Positions 35,278 through 43,309 are shown, counted from the stretch's first letter. The stretch: 64,000 nucleotides of DNA from Rikenellaceae bacterium (GCA_015060015.1 SUZG01000008.1:37439-101438), one strand, 5' to 3'. Notes: generated from the sequence alone by a model not told the origin. Numbers and translations are program-made.

Positions 35278-35590
35278 AAAATAATGCTTAATTTTGTAGT
35301 GCTATTGGATTAATAGCGAACATATTGAAAGTGTTTTCGGTATCCTATAATGGGAATGTGGAAGTTTTCAGAACTAAAGGAGAAACGAATAGCACTCATT
35401 TCTTGTATAGCTATGTGGTTTGCCTTCTTTGGTATACACCTCATACTATTCAAGTGTGGGGCATTTTATCGTTTATTTTAGTTCGGGTCATTCCACAACC
35501 TCCATTATGATAGACGAAATCAACTCCACACTTTCTTTTTTTTATTAATTGCACATTTGGAGTTGATGGCAAGTAGGGTTCTTTTTTTAT

Positions 35591-35797
35591 ATGAATTGGT
35601 TGATAGTTATTATTGTCGCTGCCGCAATATGCGGAATTATTGGCTTTTTCAGTTCCAAAGATGGCGAAAGAGGAAAAGGCGCTGCAGAAGGTGCTGTCTC
35701 GGGTGCTGTTGGCTGTGGTGCTATTATTTTTCAATTACTTTTAGGTGCGGTCAGTCTTGGATTATTTCTTATGTTAATAAGATGGTTGTTTAGTTAA
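35591..35797 (+). CDS. Small two-helix membrane protein, unknown
   Basis: This 68-residue protein begins MNWLIVIIVAAAICGIIGFF, a first membrane helix. A short polar SSKDGERGKG loop follows, then a glycine-zipper stretch (AAEGAVSGAVGCGA) that runs into a second helix ending in MLIRWLF. I do not recognise a family. Glycine-zipper hairpins occur in small toxins, immunity partners and pilotin-like proteins, but the sequence alone does not decide. It lies 17 bases before the YD-repeat-like gene within the AT-rich insert and is probably cotranscribed with it. Confidence 0.6.
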   Translation: MNWLIVIIVAAAICGIIGFFSSKDGERGKGAAEGAVSGAVGCGAIIFQLLLGAVSLGLFLMLIRWLFS

Positions 35798-35814
35798 AAT
35801 AAATTAAAATTGCT

Positions 35815-36669
35815 ATGGCAAAAGTTGTTAGTAAGTCAAACGAAAAAATAGCCCCAAAGAGACAGGGTCTTACATTAAACTTATATGGAGATGTAGAGAG
35901 TATGACGATTACTGTATATTCTACTCCAAATACGATATGTGAACGCACAATATGGAGATTTAATAGGCGTGGAGATGCTGCTGAAACAGTCTCATACGAC
36001 CATATGGGAGAGCAGATAAGAAGATTTGTTTTCAATTATGATGAAAATTGCCTGCTTTCGGAAAAAATCATCTATGATGAAGATAATTTATTGTTGGGAA
36101 GAGAGAGATTTCAGCACGATAATAATGGGCGTATATCTTGTGTGCTTTTTTATAATAGTAATGGTTTCCTTTCAAAAAAAACAAGCTATGAATATGATTA
36201 TGATGGCAAAATAAAAGAAAAAAATGAAATAGAATATTGGGATGTTAACAAGCCATCGTCTACTCAAAAATACGAATATGATCATAACGGAAATGAAACC
36301 AAACATTCATATTATGGCATGGATGGCTCATTGGCTTGGTGTCATTCGTGCATGATATTGTATGATTCTAATAATAATAAAACAGAAGAGATTAAACTTG
36401 AAGATGGAGTGTATGACGGAGGATTGCTCTATAAATACGACACTTTTGGGAATGTAATAGAAAGAGCTTCTTATGGCACAGATAAGAAGGTATATCGTAG
36501 AGATGTGTCAACATATGATTCTAAAGGCAATCAAATAGAACATACAAGGTATAATGACAAAAATATCATAATAGAAAAAGTTACATTCAAATATGATTCT
36601 TATGGGAATGTGCTAAATGAAGAACATAAAGATGGTTATGCTATTAAGATAGCCTATAATTATCGTTAA
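35815..36669 (+). CDS. YD/RHS-repeat-like protein in the AT-rich insert
   Basis: The 284-residue protein has no signal peptide and is built of about ten degenerate repeats of 20-25 residues. Each contains a Tyr-Asp-x-x-Gly-Asn or similar unit (YDHMGEQ, YEYDHNGNETK, YKYDTFGNVIE, STYDSKGNQIE, FKYDSYGNVLN). YD repeats form the beta-cocoon of RHS and TcC toxins and of some wall proteins. This protein is far shorter than those, and neither a toxin tip nor an RHS core (PxxxxDPxG) is seen. Codon use is AT-rich, unlike all flanking genes. The function is unknown. Confidence 0.65.
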   Translation: MAKVVSKSNEKIAPKRQGLTLNLYGDVESMTITVYSTPNTICERTIWRFNRRGDAAETVSYDHMGEQIRRFVFNYDENCLLSEKIIYDEDNLLLGRERFQHDNNGRISCVLFYNSNGFLSKKTSYEYDYDGKIKEKNEIEYWDVNKPSSTQKYEYDHNGNETKHSYYGMDGSLAWCHSCMILYDSNNNKTEEIKLEDGVYDGGLLYKYDTFGNVIERASYGTDKKVYRRDVSTYDSKGNQIEHTRYNDKNIIIEKVTFKYDSYGNVLNEEHKDGYAIKIAYNYR

Positions 36670-36713
36670 TCATGCAATTATTTAGGCAATGATATCGCTA
36701 TTGTTTGTAATCC

Positions 36714-36729
36714 ATGAATCTGCAATAAG
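36714..36729 (+). repeat. Right 16-bp direct repeat
   Basis: This is an exact copy of 35087-35102 (ATGAATCTGCAATAAG) but outside any gene. The sequence beyond it continues to the probable original terminator of dcp copy 2. Confidence 0.9.
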
Positions 36730-36752
36730 CGACTGCGTCAGACAAGCATAAC

Positions 36753-36781
36753 AAAGGGTTGCTCCTTGCGGGCAACCCTTT
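36753..36781. terminator. Bidirectional terminator, probably the original one of dcp copy 2
   Basis: AAAGGGTTGC (36753-36762) pairs perfectly with GCAACCCTTT (36772-36781). It also ends the convergent cysQ-type gene. Confidence 0.8.
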
Positions 36782-36828
36782 ATGTTTTCGTGTGGAAATT
36801 ATTCGTGTGAAAACCACCTGTGCGGAAA

Positions 36829-37680
36829 CTACCTGTGCATCGCACTGCGGGCCTCAAACCACGGATTCTGCAAGTCCTCCTTGTTGTAGGCCAACGGCTT
36901 TCTGTCGGGGTATGACTCGGTGATGCCACCCGCCTCCGCCAAAATAAGCTCGCCTGCGGCGGTATCCCACTCGTAGGTGTGTGTGGTGCGGATGTAGTGG
37001 TCTATCGTACCCTCGGCAAGCAAGCAAAACTTATACGAACTGCCCTGCTCGATAACTTCCAGGTCGGGGTGCGTGTGTCGCAACTCCTCTACGCGGCTGT
37101 GCGTTTCGGGTGTCTGATGTGAACGCGACACGGCCACGCGGAAGTTGCTGTGTCGGCTCGACTCCAGAGGCAGGCGTTCCATACGGCTGTCAATCTGCAT
37201 CGAGTCGAATGTGGGGTTGTCGTTAGGCTCTACATCGCGAATGAGATAGGCTCCCTGCCCCTTCTGTGCGATATACATCTTGTGATGATAGGGTACATAG
37301 AGTACTGCCGCCACACACTCGTTGTTGTAGAGCAGGGCTATGTTCACCGTAAACTCGTTATTGCCCTTGATAAACTCCACCGTGCCGTCCAGAGGGTCCA
37401 CCAGCAGAAACAACTCCCAATTACGGCGTTCGTCATAGAGCATCTCGCGACCCTCCTCACTCAACACGGGGATACGCGTTGTGCCGAGGTACTCCTTTAT
37501 GGTCTTGTGCGATACTCTGTCGGCGACGGTTATGGGTGTCTTGTCGCTTTTCAGGCTGATGTCGTAGTTATCCTGATGTTTGTAAATCTTCATTATTTCA
37601 GCACCCGCCTTGACCGCAGCATTGATACATTGCGGCAGGAGGTGCTTTTTGATTTGAGATTCCATATTGTTGTCTGTCAT
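36829..37680 (-). CDS. cysQ: 3'(2'),5'-bisphosphate nucleotidase / inositol monophosphatase family
   Basis: The 283-residue protein has the Mg2+-binding motifs of the family: SEEGREMLYDE (first Glu), VDPLDGTVEFIKGNNEF and, near the end, TYEWDTAAGELILAEAGG. CysQ removes phosphate from adenosine 3',5'-bisphosphate made in sulfate assimilation and 4'-phosphopantetheine transfer. IMPase activity on inositol phosphates is the alternative; the KGNNEFTVNIAL segment favours CysQ. The start could also be the Met six codons in. The gene is single, between a terminator and an upstream cassette. Confidence 0.88.
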   Translation of the reverse strand: MTDNNMESQIKKHLLPQCINAAVKAGAEIMKIYKHQDNYDISLKSDKTPITVADRVSHKTIKEYLGTTRIPVLSEEGREMLYDERRNWELFLLVDPLDGTVEFIKGNNEFTVNIALLYNNECVAAVLYVPYHHKMYIAQKGQGAYLIRDVEPNDNPTFDSMQIDSRMERLPLESSRHSNFRVAVSRSHQTPETHSRVEELRHTHPDLEVIEQGSSYKFCLLAEGTIDHYIRTTHTYEWDTAAGELILAEAGGITESYPDRKPLAYNKEDLQNPWFEARSAMHR

Positions 37681-37726
37681 AGTCTGATGATTGCTCGTTT
37701 AGTTTCTTTGTAAAGATAAGAAATTT

Positions 37727-38671
37727 TTACGATAAAAAGAAATTTCGCGGATAAAAAAAGAGCCTTATGTGAAGAATATGACACACTATTGCTGCAAGAG
37801 AACATTTTTCGTCCGTAAGGAGTATCGTGTAACTGACGACGGAGAGTGTAGCGAGCATCGTCACCAGCATAATCAGGGCTGCCGGGTAGCCTCCGACGAT
37901 GATTGCGGCGGCTGTCAGCAGGAGTGTTGGTGTGATGGTGCGGATAACATAATCCCGCTGCAAGGGACGAATATTCTCAAATATCGGAATGTAGGTTGTC
38001 TGCCGGCGTGAATGGGCTATCCTGCGACCGATGTCGGCGGAGAAACCTCCTAACGAGGCTACGGCATCGCGACGAAACAGCATAGAGCCGTCGGCGTGCG
38101 AATAGATGATGTCGAGAGGCTTGTGGCGACTCTCGGAGATGATAATGGCAAGCGAGCTGATAGCATCAGACCGAAAAAGAGTGCCTCGCCCTATGGGTAG
38201 CAGATAGTCAAACGAGGAGGCTGCTGCCGCAGCATTTAGCTCGTCATAGGGGCTCTCCTCCGTCTTGTCCAACAGCACTAACCGCCGAAAGCAACGCTGA
38301 CGTGACCGATAAAGGCGGCGTATGGCTTTGTGGCGGAACTCGCTACTGTCGGGAGCCTCCACACGAATCATCTTGTAGCGGGTTATAATCTCATCAAAGA
38401 GCTTCGGGCAGGTGTCGGCATCCAGCGAGATGATAACCTCGTAGTGGCTGTACTCATCCGAGAGCAGATGCTGGATATCGTCGGTGCGGTCAATGCCGCA
38501 GCAGAGTATCGAGCAGCCTACGGAGCCGAGTGTGTGGTGACAGCCCGGAGCATCGCCAGAGAGATAGCGTTGAAGGCGTATGGTGCGTGCGATGCGAAGC
38601 GTTCGCAGCGTGACAGCGATAAGCACTATCGCCGAAGCGGCGATTATCAGGTATTGAGTGTAGGATGCCAT
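37727..38671 (-). CDS. GT2-like membrane glycosyltransferase, degenerate motifs
   Basis: The 314-residue protein has one N-terminal membrane helix, a GT2-like domain and two C-terminal helices. GT2 features include YEVIISLDADT (first nucleotide-sugar site) and SMLFRRDAVASLGGF, typical before the acceptor site. The usual second DxD reads LVLLDKTEESP, the ED before the acceptor is missing, and the QxxRW motif is only QRDYVIR. It may be inactive or have an unusual substrate. It overlaps the HEAT-like gene by 25 bases, so translation is coupled. It is the third gene of a small cassette. Confidence 0.62.
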   Translation of the reverse strand: MASYTQYLIIAASAIVLIAVTLRTLRIARTIRLQRYLSGDAPGCHHTLGSVGCSILCCGIDRTDDIQHLLSDEYSHYEVIISLDADTCPKLFDEIITRYKMIRVEAPDSSEFRHKAIRRLYRSRQRCFRRLVLLDKTEESPYDELNAAAAASSFDYLLPIGRGTLFRSDAISSLAIIISESRHKPLDIIYSHADGSMLFRRDAVASLGGFSADIGRRIAHSRRQTTYIPIFENIRPLQRDYVIRTITPTLLLTAAAIIVGGYPAALIMLVTMLATLSVVSYTILLTDEKCSLAAIVCHILHIRLFFYPRNFFLS

Positions 38672-39603
38672 TCCAGATTGCGTTTATAGGATTTGAGAAG
38701 CGTTGCCGAGTGAACTACCTCGGCGGGAGAGAATATAGTCCGCAGGGCAGCCAGCGAATACCCTTCGCGTGTGAGATGCCGGCATAGCTCCCTGCGATAG
38801 GAGGCCTCCATTGTGGATAGCCGGATACGAATCTTCGCCCTTCCGAGAGGTCTTCCGAGTGCCGACAGAGTGTAGAGAGCCTCGCGTACCACCCTCTCGT
38901 CGGACGATGCGACGATGATGTTCTGCAACTCCTTGTCGGCTATCTCGATGCCGAAGTTACGAACGATGGCCAGCCCCAGCATACGCAGGTTGGTGTTGTC
39001 GCTTGCAAGCAGCGGCTCGTAGGCTATGGGGAGTATGCCGCGACGCAGCAGTGTGATGATACGCGATATGTCGAGTGGCCGTAGTCGGTGTGGAAAGAGG
39101 GCTATGGCCGATATGGCTGTTGAGGGGCGTAAAGCCAGTATTGCAAGAAGTGCAGCGATGCTTTTCTCGCGTTTTTTGGAGTGGCAGTAACGGCTCAGCA
39201 GCGGAATTGCGGGTCTGTGGGTCGGCGTGGTGCTTAAAAGCACTATGTAATGGGCCTGTCGCAAGCCTCGGCTATACCTTATCTGTCGTAGCAGAAAGCC
39301 GTCAAGGTTGTAGTGGCCGACCAGCTCGTGCAGTATGTTGAGTTCAGCCCCGTAGGTGTGGCTCAGGACGGTGTGCAGAGCCTCGATGAGTACCATACGG
39401 TCGTGGCGTGTGTCGGGCGATGGCGTGATGAGAGAAAACTCCTCGTTGCAGAGCATCTTTACTATCTGCTGGATATAACTCTTTTGCAGACGCATATCTC
39501 TCTGGCGTTGTCTTAATGCCCGATAGCGGAGTAGTGTGGCCAGCTCGAAAACAAGAACAATCAGAAGCGAGAATATTATATATATGTATGCTGCGTTGCT
39601 CAT
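38647..39603 (-). CDS. Membrane-anchored HEAT-repeat-like protein
   Basis: The 318-residue protein has one N-terminal membrane helix (IIFSLLIVLVFELATLL). The cytoplasmic part is all helical, with repeating 30-35-residue units such as ASDNTNLRMLGLAIVRNFGI and SSDERVVREALYTLSALGR that look like HEAT repeats. It is very rich in Arg and Leu. HEAT domains are usually protein-binding scaffolds. With a receiver-like gene 18 bases upstream and a GT2-like gene overlapping downstream, it may connect signal input to a membrane glycosyltransferase. The family is only recognised at the fold level. Confidence 0.6.
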   Translation of the reverse strand: MSNAAYIYIIFSLLIVLVFELATLLRYRALRQRQRDMRLQKSYIQQIVKMLCNEEFSLITPSPDTRHDRMVLIEALHTVLSHTYGAELNILHELVGHYNLDGFLLRQIRYSRGLRQAHYIVLLSTTPTHRPAIPLLSRYCHSKKREKSIAALLAILALRPSTAISAIALFPHRLRPLDISRIITLLRRGILPIAYEPLLASDNTNLRMLGLAIVRNFGIEIADKELQNIIVASSDERVVREALYTLSALGRPLGRAKIRIRLSTMEASYRRELCRHLTREGYSLAALRTIFSPAEVVHSATLLKSYKRNLEWHPTLNT

Positions 39604-39621
39604 CTTGTGACGGTTGTTAGG

Positions 39622-40008
39622 CTACGAAAAACGGTTCCACTCATATTGCGTATGCTCCATAGCTTTGTATCGCAGACGGCTCATACATACGGGAAAGGTC
39701 ATATACTGGTCGGCGCCACACTCCAGCAGACTCAAAATGGCCTGCTCGGACTGCTGCCACGTTATGACATATATGAGTGGCCGATGGCGGCGTGTGGCCC
39801 GAATGTTGCTTACAAGTTCCGACCCATTCATAAAGGGTGTGGTTGATAGGATTATAACCAGCGAGGGCGACTCTCGGTTGCAGGTGTTTATCATCTGGCG
39901 ATACGATGTGCAACAGATAATCTGTCCCTCATTGCCACCGATAATCTCCGCCACGAGGGCCGAGAGGTGCTGCTGTTGCGAGTAAATAACTATTTTGCCT
40001 CTGTTCAT
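39622..40008 (-). CDS. Stand-alone pseudo-receiver domain protein
   Basis: From the ATG at 40008 this 128-residue protein keeps the alternating pattern of a response-regulator receiver (KIVIYS, SPSLVIILSTTPFMNGSEL, PLIYVITWQ, LECGADQYMTFPV). The phosphorylation residues are gone: the acidic pair is Ser10/Gln11, the phospho-Asp is Leu54 and the Lys before the last Pro is Phe105. Only the Thr (Thr83) is kept. It should not accept phosphate and may work by binding a partner. It is the first gene of the receiver, HEAT and GT2 run. The longer frame to 40059 adds 17 residues not typical of receivers. Confidence 0.72.
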   Translation of the reverse strand: MNRGKIVIYSQQQHLSALVAEIIGGNEGQIICCTSYRQMINTCNRESPSLVIILSTTPFMNGSELVSNIRATRRHRPLIYVITWQQSEQAILSLLECGADQYMTFPVCMSRLRYKAMEHTQYEWNRFS

Positions 40009-40087
40009 AATGTCGTTTTTGAGCCATTGCAGATAGGCGAAAAATGTGCCAAATGCCAAATAGTGAAAAAAATATTGCGGAAAAGAT

Positions 40088-40115
40088 TGTGATGAGAAAA
40101 AATTTTGTATATTTG
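40088..40115 (+). promoter_or_regulatory. Promoter of rplU-rpmA
   Basis: TTG (40088-40090) is followed after 17 bases by TATATTTG (40108-40115), 40 bases before the rplU ATG. Spacing is slightly short for the consensus. Confidence 0.55.
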
Positions 40116-40154
40116 CAGGCCGAATTATGGCAAAATTTATAATTTACTTATAGA

Positions 40155-40466
40155 ATGTACGTTATAGTAGAGATCGCAGGTCAGCAGTTTAAGGCTGAAA
40201 AGGGTCGTAAGCTCTATGTTCACCGTCTTCAGGGCGACGTAGAGTCGTCAGTGAGCTTCGACAAAGTCCTGCTTGTAGACAACGACGGTCAGGTTAAGGT
40301 AGGTGCACCTGTTGTAGAAGGCGCCTCAGTAAAGTGTAAGATCTTGAAGCACTTGAAGGACGATAAGGTCCTTGTCTTCAAGAAGAAGCGTAGAACAGGC
40401 TATCAGAAGTGCAACGGTCACCGTCAGTACTTGAGCCAGATTCTCGTGGAGGATATTGTTGCATAA
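40155..40466 (+). CDS. rplU: 50S ribosomal protein L21
   Basis: The 103-residue protein starts [17 protein letters not shown] and contains [18 protein letters not shown] and [16 protein letters not shown], the 23S rRNA-binding tail of L21. It binds domain II of 23S rRNA. It is followed by rpmA at 19 bases, the standard pair in most bacteria. Confidence 0.98.
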   Translation: MYVIVEIAGQQFKAEKGRKLYVHRLQGDVESSVSFDKVLLVDNDGQVKVGAPVVEGASVKCKILKHLKDDKVLVFKKKRRTGYQKCNGHRQYLSQILVEDIVA

Positions 40467-40485
40467 CCTTAAAAATTAGTAGAAA

Positions 40486-40746
40486 ATGGCACACAAAAAA
40501 GGAGTAGGTAGTTCAAAGAACGGCCGTGAGTCAGAGAGCAAGCGACTCGGTGTAAAGCTTTTCGGTGGTCAGTTCGCTAAGGCTGGCAACATCATCGTTC
40601 GTCAGAGAGGTACAGTACACAACCCCGGTAACAACGTGGGTATGGGTAAGGACCACACTCTTTTTGCATTGGTTGACGGTACAGTTGAGTTCTGCAAGAA
40701 GTCGTCTGGCAAATCTTACGTTAGTGTAACTCCTCTGGCCGAGTAA
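40486..40746 (+). CDS. rpmA: 50S ribosomal protein L27
   Basis: The 86-residue protein begins [20 protein letters not shown], the N-terminal arm that reaches the peptidyl-transferase centre, and has the family core [23 protein letters not shown] strong terminator lies 24 bases past the stop. No N-terminal cleavage extension of the Firmicutes type is present. Confidence 0.98.
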   Translation: MAHKKGVGSSKNGRESESKRLGVKLFGGQFAKAGNIIVRQRGTVHNPGNNVGMGKDHTLFALVDGTVEFCKKSSGKSYVSVTPLAE

Positions 40747-40769
40747 GGCTTTAAGGGTTAAACGATTTG

Positions 40770-40799
40770 GCGGAATCCATTTTGGGTTCCGCTTTTTTT
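40770..40799 (+). terminator. Terminator of rplU-rpmA
   Basis: GCGGAA-CC and GG-TTCCGC pair around a short loop, followed by seven T. Confidence 0.85.
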
Positions 40800-40869
40800 G
40801 TGCATTGAGGCCGAGATTTTCTCTTTTTTGCGATGTTTTGCTAAATTTGTGAAAGAAAATATTGACCGT

Positions 40870-41538
40870 ATGAAGGAGATTATAGATTTCTTGCGTGAGT
40901 TGCACGCTAATAACAATCGTGAGTGGTTTGAGGCAAACCGCACGCGTTACAAGGCTGTGAAAGCGAAAATGGACGAGGTGGCGGCACGATTTATCGAGGC
41001 TATGGCGTCGTTTGACTCTTCGGTTGAGGGTCTGCGTGTGCAGGACTGCACCTACCGCATCTATCGTGATACGCGTTTTTCGAAGGATAAGTCGCCATAC
41101 AAGACGTGGTTTGGTGTATATGTCTGTCCGCGAGGCAAGAAGTCAGGTTTCTCGGGCTATTATATGCATATCGAGCCGGCCGAGAATCACTATATGATTT
41201 GTACCGGAGCATACTGCCCTACGGCGGGCGAGCAGAAGAGTGTTCGCGAGGAGTTTATGACCGATGGCGAGGCCTTCGTCGAGGCTATTCGTGCGGCGGA
41301 AGGCTTTGAACTGGATTGGTCGGAGGCCTATAAACGAGTGCCGCGAGGCTGGTCGGCGGAGGATGAGTTTGCGGAGTATTATCGCTTGCGTAACTATTTG
41401 GTAGTTAAGATGGTCGATGAGGAGTATTTTACCTCGGATGGATATTTTGAAAGAGTGGCCGCCGATTTTAGCCTGACCAAACCGTTTAATGATACTCTCA
41501 ATCGGGCCATAGAGTATGCCCGCGAGATGGGGTGGTAG
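40870..41538 (+). CDS. DUF2461 (TIGR02453) family protein
   Basis: From the ATG at 40870 the protein is 222 residues and reads MKEIIDFLRELHANNNREWFEANR. It continues with the DUF2461 signatures YRIYRDTRFSKDKSPYKTW and GFSGYYMHIEP. The family is widespread and cytoplasmic, and its biochemical role is not established. The frame is open back to 40798, but that part runs through the rpmA terminator region and lacks family similarity. It converges with a small cysteine-rich gene, 7 bases between the stops. Confidence 0.86.
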   Translation: MKEIIDFLRELHANNNREWFEANRTRYKAVKAKMDEVAARFIEAMASFDSSVEGLRVQDCTYRIYRDTRFSKDKSPYKTWFGVYVCPRGKKSGFSGYYMHIEPAENHYMICTGAYCPTAGEQKSVREEFMTDGEAFVEAIRAAEGFELDWSEAYKRVPRGWSAEDEFAEYYRLRNYLVVKMVDEEYFTSDGYFERVAADFSLTKPFNDTLNRAIEYAREMGW

Positions 41539-41545
41539 GCTTGAA

Positions 41546-41818
41546 TTAAGATTTTTGCTCTTCCTTCGTGTGGTCGATGTCACACGATGAGCAGTTGCCG
41601 TGACAGCCTATGTCGGCACAATCCGTACCCGTATCCTCGCGTGACTCCTGAACGGCACACTTGATGCCCAAGCGTTGCATATTCTTGTTGGTGGCAATCT
41701 CCGAGTCTATGTCGTGTCCCTTGAAAATCTGCGTTAGCGACATTCCCAAAAAGAACAATCCGACAAAGCCGATTGATATCAATATCACTATCAATATGGT
41801 AGAAAATCCTGCTGACAT
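41546..41818 (-). CDS. Small membrane protein with Cys-rich cytoplasmic tail
   Basis: The 90-residue protein has one membrane helix (ILIVILISIGFVGLFFLGMSL). A conserved-looking NKNMQRLGIKCA segment follows, then CADIGCHGNCSSC. The cysteines at 54, 67, 72, 76 and 79 could bind Fe-S or another metal. In design, though not in detail, it resembles NqrM (DUF539), which delivers iron to Na+-NQR. With Rnf in the same window that is a possible lead, not an identification. No gene partner is adjacent. Confidence 0.55.
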   Translation of the reverse strand: MSAGFSTILIVILISIGFVGLFFLGMSLTQIFKGHDIDSEIATNKNMQRLGIKCAVQESREDTGTDCADIGCHGNCSSCDIDHTKEEQKS

Positions 41819-41843
41819 AATCTCTTGTGTGTTAATTTTTCAC

Positions 41844-41880
41844 TTTTTGTTGAAAATACGGCTACAAATTTATATATTTG
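41844..41880 (+). promoter_or_regulatory. Promoter of trkA
   Basis: TTTTTGTTG (41844-41852) and TATATTTG (41873-41880) are 20 bases apart, the expected Bacteroidetes spacing. The trkA ATG is 83 bases downstream. Confidence 0.6.
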
Positions 41881-41962
41881 TGTGCTATTTTGCAAGATTG
41901 TGCACACATCGTGCCTGTGAATAGGCAAAGAGGTGTGTAATTTGCGTAATATTCCATTAGAG

Positions 41963-43303
41963 ATGAAGATTGTTATTTCCGGTGTGGGTGAGATGGGTAG
42001 CCACTTGGCAAGGATGCTGAGTGGTAACGGTCACGATATTACGATTATCGATAGCGATACCAAGGCGTTGGACGAGGCGGATAACGGTGCGGACCTCATT
42101 ACTGTTGAGGGCGACACCACCTCGTTTGCGGTATTGCGTCGTGCAGGCGTGCGACGCTGCGATCTCTTTATTGCGGTAAATCACGATGAGAATCAGAATA
42201 TCCTTGCCGCCATCATGGCTAAGCAGATGGGTGCAAAGAAGTCGATTGCTCGCATCGACAGCAGCGAGTATTTGGAGCCCAATAACAAGGAGATGTTTAT
42301 CGATATGGGTATCGACTATCTCTTCTATCCGGAACGAGATGCTGCACGTGAGGTTATCAACCTGTTGGGTCATACCTCTACCTCGGACTATGTCGATTTC
42401 TCGGGAGGCTTGCTCTCGTTGGTGGTTTTCCGTTTGGAGCCTACCTCTCCGCTTTTGGGCCGCAAACTGATGGAGCTGGCAGCCGATGGCTCACTCACCG
42501 AGTTCCGTGCCGTGGCCATTACGCGTGGCAGTCAGACCATTATTCCCCGTGGTCATGATGAGTTCTTTGAGGGTGATGTGGTCTATATTATTGCCCGTCA
42601 CGACTCGGCCAAGATGGTTGCCGAATTGTCGGGACAGAAGAGTGTCGAGGTTAAGAATCTGATGATTCTCGGTGGCTCACGCATCGGTATTCGTGTGGCG
42701 TTGGAGTTGCAGGACGAGATAAATATCAAGATGGTGGACTACAACGGCGAGAAAGCTTATCGTCTGGCCGAGATGCTCGACAAGACGCTTATTATCCACG
42801 AGGACGGTCGTAATCTCGATGCCATGTTGGAGGAGGGCCTTTCGAATATGGATGCTTTTCTGGCAGTTACGGGCCGTAGCGAAACCAATATTCTGGCAGC
42901 TATGCAGGCCAAGCGTATGGGTGTGAAAAAGGTCATCGCCGAGGTGGAGAATCTCAACTACATACGCCTTGCCGAGAGGGTAGGTATCGACACCATAATC
43001 AACAAGAAGCGTGTTACGGCATCAAATATATTCCGTTTCACGATGTCCACCGATGTTCAGGCGATACGATGCCTGACGGGTAGCGAGGCCGAGGTGCTGG
43101 AGTTTATCGTTAAGCCCAATTCTCCTGCTACCAAGTCGATGATTAAGGATATGCACCTGCCGCAGGATATGATTATCGGTGGTATCGTGCGAGGCGACAA
43201 GGTCTTTATCGCTGTGGGAGATACGCAGATGCAGGCTTACGACCGCGTGGTGGTATTCTCCATGCCCGACTCAATAGCCAAGGCGGGCGAGTTTTTCAAT
43301 TAG
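41963..43303 (+). CDS. trkA: Trk potassium transport regulatory subunit TrkA
   Basis: TrkA is a cytoplasmic ring protein that binds NAD(H) or ATP and gates the TrkH/KtrB potassium channel. From the ATG at 41963 the protein has 446 residues with two Rossmann-type RCK-N domains. These are VISGVGEMGSHLARMLSG near the start and LGGSRIGIRVALEL about halfway; each is followed by an RCK-C domain. The upstream TTG/ATG extension of ten residues is not typical. TrkH usually follows in Bacteroidales but is not here; the next gene is a nucleoside kinase after a repeat-rich gap. Confidence 0.93.
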   Translation: MKIVISGVGEMGSHLARMLSGNGHDITIIDSDTKALDEADNGADLITVEGDTTSFAVLRRAGVRRCDLFIAVNHDENQNILAAIMAKQMGAKKSIARIDSSEYLEPNNKEMFIDMGIDYLFYPERDAAREVINLLGHTSTSDYVDFSGGLLSLVVFRLEPTSPLLGRKLMELAADGSLTEFRAVAITRGSQTIIPRGHDEFFEGDVVYIIARHDSAKMVAELSGQKSVEVKNLMILGGSRIGIRVALELQDEINIKMVDYNGEKAYRLAEMLDKTLIIHEDGRNLDAMLEEGLSNMDAFLAVTGRSETNILAAMQAKRMGVKKVIAEVENLNYIRLAERVGIDTIINKKRVTASNIFRFTMSTDVQAIRCLTGSEAEVLEFIVKPNSPATKSMIKDMHLPQDMIIGGIVRGDKVFIAVGDTQMQAYDRVVVFSMPDSIAKAGEFFN

Positions 43304-43309
43304 TCCGAT

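Larger units (their letters stand above)
35103..36729. mobile_element. AT-rich insert bounded by a direct repeat of the dcp 3' end
   Basis: The insert is much richer in A and T than its surroundings and carries two plus-strand genes, a 68-residue membrane protein and a YD-repeat-like protein. It has no recombinase gene. The sequence after the right repeat contains a strong terminator 23 bases on, which is where the dcp terminator would be without the insert. The left 490 bases before the first gene contain a 32-bp inverted repeat, a terminator, a second dyad and no ORF I can support. A small integrated cassette or the remnant of a larger element is the simplest reading. Confidence 0.65.

Noticed and set aside
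35325..35510. Open frame of 61 codons in the left part of the AT-rich insert
   Set aside because: It starts at TTG, has no family likeness and no ribosome-binding site; AT-rich DNA with chance openness is more likely.
35450..35734. Minus-strand open frame of 94 codons opposite the small membrane protein
   Set aside because: It overlaps the better supported plus-strand gene, has biased Asn/Ser composition and no recognisable domain.
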